Shown: positions 1-5,625 of the stretch, one piece after another
Numbering within the stretch: position 1 is the first letter of the stretch
Layout of the letters: every line of letters starts with the position of its first letter
The notes under the pieces: generated by a model
What the model was told of the DNA's origin: nothing
Database searches by the model: none
Seen by the model: only the letters and a program-made list of their open reading frames with translations
Position numbers and translations under genes: made by a program
Origin: an uncultured Verrucomicrobia subdivision 3 bacterium
GTDB taxonomy: Bacteria > Verrucomicrobiota > Verrucomicrobiae > Limisphaerales > CAMLLE01
NCBI GenBank assembly: GCA_946480555.1
Contig: CAMLLE010000238.1
Coordinates: 1 to 5,625 of the forward strand
Length of the DNA stretch: 5,625 nucleotides
Direction: 5' to 3'

Positions 1-57
1 GCCCACGCAGGCTGCGCCCCAGAACAGGAGGCCAAAAGCAATTGAAAGAATTTTCAT
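1..57 (-). CDS. N-terminus of a divergent secreted protein, cut by the window edge
   Basis: Reading leftward from an ATG at 57-55, the first 19 codons give MKILSIAFGLLFWGAACVG. This has the form of a Sec signal peptide: Met-Lys n-region, a hydrophobic run of about ten residues, then small residues. The cysteine at residue 17 is preceded by Gly-Ala-Ala. That only partly resembles a lipobox, because the -3 position is Gly rather than Leu/Val/Ile, so lipoprotein status is possible but not supported. No clear Shine-Dalgarno lies just upstream, as for the other genes here. The gene runs divergently from the arabinofuranosidase gene at 361, with about 300 bases between them, so they could share a regulatory region. 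The mature protein is outside the window and no function can be given. The main alternative is a chance hydrophobic frame. Confidence 0.55.
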   Translation of the reverse strand, partial: MKILSIAFGLLFWGAACVG

Positions 58-360
58 AAGTGGACCGTAGGCGAATCGCTGCGCGCCCAAGAATCGCCCT
101 GCGCACGAGGCCAGCCGTTTCAAGTCGGCATATTTGCGAATACCTTGAGCGGTAGAATTGAACGGCCACCGCCGGAAATCTTCAAGCGCCGCCTGTGCCC
201 GTAAATTGCCACAGCGACTACGCGATAGGAGCAAGTCCAGCGGTGATCGGGGGCTTGGCGCGGGCGCGGGATGAAATTTCACAGCCGAACGTGGATTTCG
301 CACATGGGCGGAGCAAAGGCTTGCCGGAATCATTCCCACGCATCCAGTATTCTCAAAGCT
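58..360. other. Divergent intergenic region, no confident regulatory site
   Basis: This stretch separates the left-edge gene from the GH127 gene. I see no tRNA, no convincing ORF and no strong sigma-70 promoter. The best -10-like hexamer on the plus strand is TAGAAT at 153-158, but no good -35 lies 16-18 bases before it. A partial direct repeat, GAATCGC followed by TGCGC, occurs at 73-84 and 91-104. It is too short and imperfect to call an operator. The part from 271 to 360 is in frame with the downstream gene and could be coding if the upstream ATG at 271 is used. Confidence 0.5.
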
Positions 361-3210
361 ATGTCTAAAACATCGTCTGCCCGAGTCCCCTCCGCCGAAA
401 GTACTCGCTGCAAAAGCGTGTTCGCTCTCTTCATCGCTGCGGCAATGTTGCTTCTCGGTCTGAATTCAGTTCTGGCTCAATCTTCAAACAACGCTGTGAA
501 CGTTGCTCTCGTGGCGAAACCCTCCGCCGCGTACCACTCCGGCGACACCACGCCCGAGGCGATGAACGACGGATTCGATCCGCGCAGTTCGCGTGATGAC
601 CGCCGCGGTTCCTACGGCAACTGGCCACACACCGGCACCGAATGGGTGCAATACGAATGGAGCCAGCCGATCAGCACGAAGGAAGTCGCGGTGTACTGGT
701 GGGCCGATGGACAGGGTGTCGGGCTGCCGAAAGCCGGGCGCGTGCTGTATTGGGATGGCGCGAAGTTTGAGCCGGTGAAAAACGCTTCCGAAGTCGGCGT
801 GGCCGCGAACCAGTTCAATTCCGTCACGTTCGACGAAGTCACCACCGCGAAGCTGCGATTGGAAATCGATTCCGACGGCCGGCTCTCGACCGGGATTCTG
901 GAATGGAAGGTGATTGATTCCGGCAAATCGCCTGAGTTCCCGCCGTCCGTGGTGGCGGGTGTGGATCGCATGGTGATTCGCGGCGGCAAAACGTATTTGT
1001 CCGGCGCGGTGAAAACGTTGAAGCCGTCGGGAAGCGCAACGAAGGTGCAGTGGACAAAAGCATCTGGACCGGGCCGGGTGAAGTTTGCCGACGCCAACGC
1101 TGCGGATACCACCGCCACGTTTTCCAAAGTGGGCGATTACGTCCTGAAACTCACCGCGGGCGAAGGTGCGCTGAAGGCGGATTCCACGCTGAAGGTTCGC
1201 GTCGAGAACGGACCGGAGGACGACCGCCTCGACGTTGTTTACACGAAGCGGTACAGCATCGACAGTCCCCTTTGGAATGCGCGCGCCAAGGCGCTGATCG
1301 TGAACTGGATTCCGCACTGCATCGACATGAACAACCGCACGAACCTCACGGAAGGGCAGGGCGGCATCGACAACTTCGTGGAAGCGGGCAAGAAGCTGCG
1401 CGGCGAACCGCACGCGCGCCACAAGGGCTACGTGTTTGCCAACGCGTGGGTTCACCAGACCGTGGAGTCGATCTGCATCGCGCTGATGGTTGATCCGAAA
1501 GGCGACCGGGAAATCATCGCCGCGCAGGAGAAAATGAAAGCGGCGCTGGAGGATTGGATTCCGAAGATTCTCTCCGCGCAGGAACCGGACGGGTATTTGC
1601 AGACCGCTTATACGCTGGCTGATCGGAGTCGCTGGCCCGAACGCTGGGGCGCGCGCAATCGTCCGGATCACGAAGGCTATGTCGCCGGCTATTTCATTGA
1701 GTCGGCGATCAACCATTACACGCTGACAGAAGGCAAGGATCGGCGGCTTTACGATGCGGCGAAAAAGCTCGCCGATTGCTGGGTGGCAAACATCGGTCCG
1801 GGCAAGAAGGAATGGTACGACGGCCACCAGGAAATGGAGCAGGCGCTCGTGCGCTTCGGCCGCTTCGTGAATGACATGGAAGGCAAGACCGGCCAGGGCG
1901 ACAGCTACATCGAGCTCGCGAAGTTCCTGCTGGATTGCCGCCGCGATGGCAGCGAATACGACCAGAGCCATGTGCCGGTGCAGCAACAATACGAAGCCGT
2001 CGGCCACGCCGTGCGCGCGGTTTACAGCTACTCGGGAATGGCTGATGTCGCGGCGGAAACCGGCGATCTCGATTACGAGAGCGCGGTGATGTCGCTTTGG
2101 GACAACTTGATCAACAAGAAGTATTACGTCACGGGCGGCATCGGGAGCGGCGAAACCTCCGAAGGCTTTGGCCCGAACTACTCGCTCCGCAACAACGCGT
2201 ACTGCGAGTCGTGCTCCAGCTGCGGCCTGATCTTCTTCCAATACAAGCTCAACATCGCCTACCACGACGCGAAGTATGCCGACCTTTACGAAGAGACGAT
2301 GTACAACGCGTTGCTTGGCGCGACGGACCTCGATGCGAAGATTTTCAACTACACCAACCCGTTGATCGATGGCCGCCGCACGCCCTGGCATCCCTGCCCG
2401 TGCTGCGTTGGAAACATCCCGCGCACATTGCTGATGATTCCCACCTGGACCTACGTGAAGGGTGACGACGGCATTTACGTGAACATGTTCGTCGGCAGCA
2501 CGATTAACGTGGAGAAAGTCGCTGGAACCGACGTGCAGATGGTGCAGAAAACCGATTACCCGTGGAGCGGCAAGATCGCGATCACGGTCAATCCGAAGGA
2601 ATCAAAGCGCTTTGCCGTTCGTGTGCGTGTGCCGGATCGGAAGACGAGCGAACTGTATTCTCCCACGCCCGAAGTGCGCGGGTTGAAGTCGCTTTCGGTC
2701 AATGGTGAGCCAGTGCGTCCGAAGATCGACAAAGGTTACGCGGTGATTTCGCGCAAGTGGAAGGCGGGCGACACGATCGAACTCGAACTGCCCATGGAAC
2801 CGCAGCGCATTAAGGCGGACGAACGCATCGCGGCGGACCGCGGCCGTGTGGCGCTGCGTTACGGGCCGCTGATCTACAACGTGGAACGTGCGGACCAATC
2901 CGACATCGAGCAGCCGCTCGGCACCACGCCGATCCAGGCGGAATGGATGGGCAGTTTGCTGGGCGGCGTGGTGGCGTTGAAAGGCGAATGGGCGAATGGG
3001 AAACCAATGCTGGCGATCCCGAATTACGCGCGGATGAATCGTGTCGGCCAGGTCGCGCAGGATTCATCGGAACAGGCGGGGGTGAACTTCGCGCCCGGCG
3101 CGTCCGCCACGGATGCTTCAGCCAGCGGCACCGACTCAGCGTCTGCGACCCCACGGCCAACGCGCCGCGGCGGTCCGAATTCAATCGTTTGGATGAAAGA
3201 TCAGGAGTGA
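361..3210 (+). CDS. Secreted multidomain GH127 (DUF1680) beta-L-arabinofuranosidase
   Basis: Predicted exported retaining glycosidase releasing L-arabinofuranose from beta-linked plant glycans. Numbered from the ATG at 361 (949 aa): n-region with Arg/Lys, hydrophobic core about 20-34, likely cleavage after VLA at 39; F5/8C-like beta-sandwich about 44-186; PKD/Ig-like domain about 192-282; (alpha/alpha)6-barrel about 292-700; beta-sandwich about 703-813; C-terminal beta domain to the end. GH127 motifs visible: DGYLQT at 410, HEGY at 437, DGHQEME at 488, HVPVQQQ and GHAVRA at 537-552, TGGIGS, and ESC and CPCC. By alignment with Bifidobacterium HypBA1, Glu601 matches the acid/base, Glu616, Cys618, Cys681 and Cys682 the zinc ligands, and Cys681 the nucleophile. 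I chose 361 because it places the signal peptide normally; in-frame ATGs at 271 and 304 would add a 30- or 19-residue extension with no signal features. None has a clear Shine-Dalgarno. A 41-residue low-complexity insert interrupts the C-terminal domain. Exact substrate is inferred from family only. Confidence 0.9.
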   Translation: MSKTSSARVPSAESTRCKSVFALFIAAAMLLLGLNSVLAQSSNNAVNVALVAKPSAAYHSGDTTPEAMNDGFDPRSSRDDRRGSYGNWPHTGTEWVQYEWSQPISTKEVAVYWWADGQGVGLPKAGRVLYWDGAKFEPVKNASEVGVAANQFNSVTFDEVTTAKLRLEIDSDGRLSTGILEWKVIDSGKSPEFPPSVVAGVDRMVIRGGKTYLSGAVKTLKPSGSATKVQWTKASGPGRVKFADANAADTTATFSKVGDYVLKLTAGEGALKADSTLKVRVENGPEDDRLDVVYTKRYSIDSPLWNARAKALIVNWIPHCIDMNNRTNLTEGQGGIDNFVEAGKKLRGEPHARHKGYVFANAWVHQTVESICIALMVDPKGDREIIAAQEKMKAALEDWIPKILSAQEPDGYLQTAYTLADRSRWPERWGARNRPDHEGYVAGYFIESAINHYTLTEGKDRRLYDAAKKLADCWVANIGPGKKEWYDGHQEMEQALVRFGRFVNDMEGKTGQGDSYIELAKFLLDCRRDGSEYDQSHVPVQQQYEAVGHAVRAVYSYSGMADVAAETGDLDYESAVMSLWDNLINKKYYVTGGIGSGETSEGFGPNYSLRNNAYCESCSSCGLIFFQYKLNIAYHDAKYADLYEETMYNALLGATDLDAKIFNYTNPLIDGRRTPWHPCPCCVGNIPRTLLMIPTWTYVKGDDGIYVNMFVGSTINVEKVAGTDVQMVQKTDYPWSGKIAITVNPKESKRFAVRVRVPDRKTSELYSPTPEVRGLKSLSVNGEPVRPKIDKGYAVISRKWKAGDTIELELPMEPQRIKADERIAADRGRVALRYGPLIYNVERADQSDIEQPLGTTPIQAEWMGSLLGGVVALKGEWANGKPMLAIPNYARMNRVGQVAQDSSEQAGVNFAPGASATDASASGTDSASATPRPTRRGGPNSIVWMKDQE

Positions 3211-3224
3211 GTTGAAGTGGAAAG

Positions 3225-3278
3225 AGCGGCGAACACCAGTTCGCCGCTACGGGTAGCGGCACTCTGGCGAGTGCCGCT
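3225..3278. repeat. Two tandem perfect hairpins, REP-like; possible bidirectional terminator
   Basis: Hairpin 1 has arms AGCGGCGAAC (3225-3234) and GTTCGCCGCT (3239-3248) around the loop ACCA. Hairpin 2 has arms AGCGGCACTC (3255-3264) and GAGTGCCGCT (3269-3278) around the loop TGGC. Both stems are perfect over 10 bp, both begin AGCGGC and end GCCGCT, and a 6-base spacer, ACGGGT, separates them. They start 15 bases after the GH127 stop, in a convergent spacer, so they could end transcription from either side. However, only short T-runs follow on either strand (GTTT after hairpin 2 on plus, CTTTCC on minus), so factor-independent termination would be weak. The shared ends with different inner halves look more like a dispersed palindromic repeat family than a single terminator. 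The family assignment is inference. Confidence 0.7.
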
Positions 3279-3313
3279 GTTTGCGCGATCAATTGATCAA
3301 AGAGCACCATTCG

Positions 3314-3364
3314 CCACAGAAGAGATGTTTCCCTATCTGTGTGAATCCGTGTTCATCTGTGGTT
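3314..3364. repeat. Three 10-bp tandem units in an inverted-repeat-bounded element
   Basis: Three consecutive 10-base units are visible: ATCTGTGTGA (3335-3344), ATCCGTGTTC (3345-3354) and ATCTGTGGTT (3355-3364). They share ATCYGTG followed by three variable bases. A 7-base inverted repeat, CCACAGA at 3314-3320 and TCTGTGG at 3356-3362, brackets the stretch, so the left end is a reverse-complement echo of the units. The unit length is close to one helical turn, which would put each ATCYGTG on the same face of the DNA. I recall similar ATCTGTG/ATCCGTG strings recurring in intergenic regions of environmental bacterial genomes, but cannot confirm that here. Function is unknown. Confidence 0.55.
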
Positions 3365-3380
3365 GAGAACCTTCCCGTGA

Positions 3381-3423
3381 ATTCGGCTGAGATTGGGGAC
3401 TTGTGTAACTCGTCCCTCCGAAT
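3381..3423. terminator. Interrupted stem-loop just past the GH146-type gene
   Basis: Outer arms ATTCGG (3381-3386) and CCGAAT (3418-3423) enclose inner arms GGGAC (3396-3400) and GTCCC (3412-3416). The inner stem has an 11-base loop; the two stems are separated by a 9-base bulge on one side and a single base on the other. It lies 6 bases beyond the stop codon of the minus-strand enzyme gene, where a terminator would be expected. There is no U-tract on the minus transcript, so this is only a weak candidate. Confidence 0.25.
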
Positions 3424-3429
3424 CAGGGT

Positions 3430-5625
3430 TCAGTTCCCACTCAGGTCGAAGTAAACGGAGTAGCGCTCGTAGCTTTCATAAAACGGCTTGAAGGCGAGTT
3501 CACCGAGGTTGAAGCGCAGGGTGCCAGCATCGCCGGTGATGGATTTGCCAGGTTGCGCGGGATCGAGCGCGAGCGGGTGCCAGCTTGAGCGCGCTTCGAC
3601 TTCCTGCGCGGCGAGCAGCACGGGACCGTAAAAGAGGCTCGCGAGGTTTGGTTGATCCATAACCGGCTCGAGCCGAAAATCGAAAGGCATTTTCACTTCG
3701 ATCGCATCGTTGCTTTTCCAATCCCGGCGCAAGATTGCGTAAGTTCCGGGCACCGCTTCAATCTTCAACGGTTCGCCGTTCACCTTTACTTCGAACCCTT
3801 TCTTCGCCCAGGCCGGAACCCGCAGCTTGATTGCGAAGCTGCCGTCGCCACTGAGCGTCAGTCGCGTCGTGTCATTGCGGGGAAAACTCGTCTGTTGCGT
3901 CACTGTCACATTGCGATCCTTCCAGGTGAGCGTTGAAGGCACGTAAAGATTCACAAAGAGGGTTTCGTTGCCCTGCTTAAAGTAGATCGAGTCTTGAAGC
4001 TTCGTGCTGCTTTCCAGTGCCGTGCCGTTGCAGCAGGTGAAGCCATCCAGGCGCGCGTTGCCGAACTGCTTCCGCGCCGCTGGATTCAGCGGGACATGGT
4101 AAGTGTTGCCCGCATTGTGTTCCGCCACCGAGGCGAGGATGTGATTGTAGAGCGCCCGCTCATAGTAATCCATGTAACGCGCGTCCTGCTTGAACAGGAA
4201 CAACTCGCGGCTGAGCTTGAGCAGGTTGTAGGTGGCGCACGTTTCGTTCTGGCCGACGTGCGAAAATCCGTTCTCGAAGATCGTGTTCGGCTGGGCAGTG
4301 AAACATTCGGCGTTGTTTGGATTCTTCGCGCCGGCCACGCCGCCGATGGCGTAACTGTAGCCGCCCAGGCAAAGATCCCAGAAGTTTTCCGCGATCTGGA
4401 AATACGGGAGTTCACGTGTGTTGCGATACGTTTCCAGCGCGCCGGTGATCTGCGGAATGTGCTGGTTGGCGTGCTTGCCGCGGAAGGTATCGACGTTGCA
4501 GGCGAGGCCGTGGGTGTGTTGAGCATCGCCGAAGAAGAGACTGGTGTTGTCGAACAGTCTCGCGCATTCGAGGAAGCGCTTGTCGTTGGTGATGCGAGCC
4601 AGCCGCGCCATGGCCTCATTCATTCCGCCGTATTCGCCGGCGATGTAGCGGTTCCACATGCTGATGCGCGTATCGGTAGGCAGCAGCTTCAATCGCGCGT
4701 GAACCCACAGTCCCATGTCCTGCGCGATCTCCAGCGCCTTCTGGTTGCCGCCCACTTCGTAGCAATCCATCAGGCCCGCCAGGATTTTGTGCAGCGTGTA
4801 ATACGGCGCCCAGACCTGGGTGTTGCGCGTTCCGTAAGTGGCGCCCCTTTCCAGCATGATGAACTGGTCAGGCGGATACGCGCTGATGAAGCCTTTGCCC
4901 CAATTCCAGTAATCTGTGCGAATGCCTTGCTCCGTCAGGTCGGAATCGTAATCGCTTTTGCCCGGCCCCGGTGGAACTGCCGTGGGATCGGCCACGAATT
5001 GCGCGCCGGTGTTGGTTGGATTTCCGGATTTGCGCGACAGGTCGTGGAGTGTGTCGATCAGGTAATTCATTTTGTGCAGGAAGTTCGTCCGCAGCGTTTC
5101 GTCATGGCTGCTGCTCGCGTACGCCTGCGCAATGGCGGAGAGGTAGTGACCGGTGGCGTGGCCGCGCAGCCGCGTGGTCTGGTTGTCCCAGCCGCGCAAC
5201 GGCTTTGCGTCTGCCGGCTGCCGCTGCCCGAACGCATCGCGGAACATGTAGAGAAACGCATCCGGGTCTGAGCCGGCCAGCGCGCGCATGAACTTGTCAC
5301 GATTCAAAATGAAGTGCGTCTTGCGCCCTCCGTCGTCCGAATTCAATGCGACCGCGCCCAGTGGGAACGTCTCCAACGTGCGTTCCGGTGCGGCGGGTGC
5401 CGCGGACTTCTTTACCGTCACAATCGCTTTCGGTTGAAACGCCGTTCCCGCGACTCTGCCCGTGACAGTATGGGAGCCGGCGTCCAGCACGGCTGCGTTG
5501 TTCGTCGGCGAGGGCCAGATCACCCGCACGAGCGGACCGCCTTGATCGCCGGCGTAAACTCCAGAAACGAAGTTCGGCAATTTCGGAAGAACCCCCTCGA
5601 CGGTTTCCACAGAAATATCGGGAAC
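3430..5625 (-). CDS. DUF1680 beta-L-arabinofuranosidase (GH146-type) with Ig-like domain, 5' end missing
   Basis: Predicted zinc-dependent, cysteine-nucleophile beta-L-arabinofuranosidase; 731 codons plus stop are in the window. The frame is open to the right edge (VPDIS precedes the GTG at 5610), and that GTG lies inside an Ig-like domain, so it is not the real start. Signal peptide and any further domains are outside. Numbering from 5610: Big_4-like Ig domain to about 67, with the characteristic P-K-L-P and AGSHTVTG strands; Ala/Pro linker; alpha/alpha-barrel about 78-545; beta-sandwich about 548-650; C-terminal domain ending FKPFYESYERYSVYF. Family motifs: RGHATGHYLSA at 149, GGMNEAM at 328, NETCATYNLLKLSRELF at 455 and TCCNGTALES at 525. 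By analogy with HypBA1, Glu456, Cys458, Cys526 and Cys527 bind zinc, Cys526 is the nucleophile and Glu435 (AECF) the likely acid/base. The spacing and ETC/CCNGT form fit GH146-type rather than classical GH127; the subfamily call is tentative. Convergent with the GH127 gene, 219 bases apart. Confidence 0.88.
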   Translation of the reverse strand, partial: VPDISVETVEGVLPKLPNFVSGVYAGDQGGPLVRVIWPSPTNNAAVLDAGSHTVTGRVAGTAFQPKAIVTVKKSAAPAAPERTLETFPLGAVALNSDDGGRKTHFILNRDKFMRALAGSDPDAFLYMFRDAFGQRQPADAKPLRGWDNQTTRLRGHATGHYLSAIAQAYASSSHDETLRTNFLHKMNYLIDTLHDLSRKSGNPTNTGAQFVADPTAVPPGPGKSDYDSDLTEQGIRTDYWNWGKGFISAYPPDQFIMLERGATYGTRNTQVWAPYYTLHKILAGLMDCYEVGGNQKALEIAQDMGLWVHARLKLLPTDTRISMWNRYIAGEYGGMNEAMARLARITNDKRFLECARLFDNTSLFFGDAQHTHGLACNVDTFRGKHANQHIPQITGALETYRNTRELPYFQIAENFWDLCLGGYSYAIGGVAGAKNPNNAECFTAQPNTIFENGFSHVGQNETCATYNLLKLSRELFLFKQDARYMDYYERALYNHILASVAEHNAGNTYHVPLNPAARKQFGNARLDGFTCCNGTALESSTKLQDSIYFKQGNETLFVNLYVPSTLTWKDRNVTVTQQTSFPRNDTTRLTLSGDGSFAIKLRVPAWAKKGFEVKVNGEPLKIEAVPGTYAILRRDWKSNDAIEVKMPFDFRLEPVMDQPNLASLFYGPVLLAAQEVEARSSWHPLALDPAQPGKSITGDAGTLRFNLGELAFKPFYESYERYSVYFDLSGN

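Noticed and set aside
73..104. Imperfect direct repeat GAATCGC...TGCGC
   Set aside because: The copies differ by an insertion and are few and short in a GC-rich region, so chance is a sufficient explanation.
130..163. Possible sigma-70 promoter around TAGAAT at 153-158
   Set aside because: The nearest TTG-type hexamers are at the wrong distance (13 bases for TTGCGA at 135-139), so it does not meet a usable standard.
271..360. Upstream ATGs at 271 and 304 as the start of the GH127 gene
   Set aside because: They would put 30 or 19 more residues, with no signal-peptide character, before the Arg/Lys n-region, and neither has a better ribosome binding site. They cannot be excluded, only ranked below 361.
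484..2391. 635-codon open frame on the minus strand across the GH127 gene
   Set aside because: It lies wholly antisense to a gene with clear family motifs and its translation is Arg/Val/Ala-rich with no recognisable domain. Long antisense frames are common in GC-rich coding sequence.
3287..3298. 12-bp perfect palindrome GATCAATTGATC
   Set aside because: It is short and AT-rich with two GATC sites. There is no second copy in the window and no reason to call it an operator.
3994..5271. 425-codon open frame on the plus strand across the GH146-type gene
   Set aside because: It is antisense to a gene with recognised motifs. Its product is Val/Arg/Ala-rich and shows no domain.

Overview
The window looks like part of the chromosome of a GC-rich, glycan-degrading environmental bacterium. 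A Verrucomicrobiota or other PVC-group genome, such as a Pedosphaera/Limisphaera-type soil or freshwater lineage, is my best guess. The basis is indirect: large multidomain secreted glycosidases that stand alone rather than in a SusCD-type locus, weak or absent Shine-Dalgarno sequences, and intergenic palindromes of a style I associate with those genomes. No taxonomic marker gene is present.

Layout. The left edge (1-57, minus strand) holds only the first 19 codons of a divergent gene that starts with a signal-peptide-like sequence. Positions 58-360 are a divergent intergenic region with no promoter I can call firmly. Positions 361-3210 (plus strand; an in-frame ATG also lies at 271) encode a large exported enzyme. 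It has a signal peptide, an F5/8C-like beta-sandwich, a PKD/Ig-like domain and a GH127 (DUF1680) beta-L-arabinofuranosidase module with the Zn/Cys catalytic site intact. Positions 3211-3429 are a short convergent intergenic region packed with repeats: two perfect 10-bp-stem hairpins in tandem, then an array of 10-bp units flanked by short inverted repeats. Positions 3430-5625 (minus strand) hold a second DUF1680 enzyme, closer to the GH146-type branch, preceded by a Big_4-like Ig domain. It is open at the right edge, so its true N-terminus lies outside the window.

How the genes fit together. Both large genes encode retaining, cysteine-nucleophile, zinc-dependent beta-L-arabinofuranosidase-type enzymes, but from different branches and with different accessory domains. 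They probably attack different beta-L-Araf-containing plant polymers (for example hydroxyproline-linked arabino-oligosaccharides versus pectic side chains) in the periplasm or outside the cell. Because they converge they cannot share a transcript. The association is of genomic neighbourhood, not operon. I see no transporter, regulator, mobile element, RNA gene or CRISPR array. The most unusual material is the repeat-rich convergent spacer, the extra cysteines around the GH127 metal site, and the low-complexity insertion near the GH127 C-terminus.
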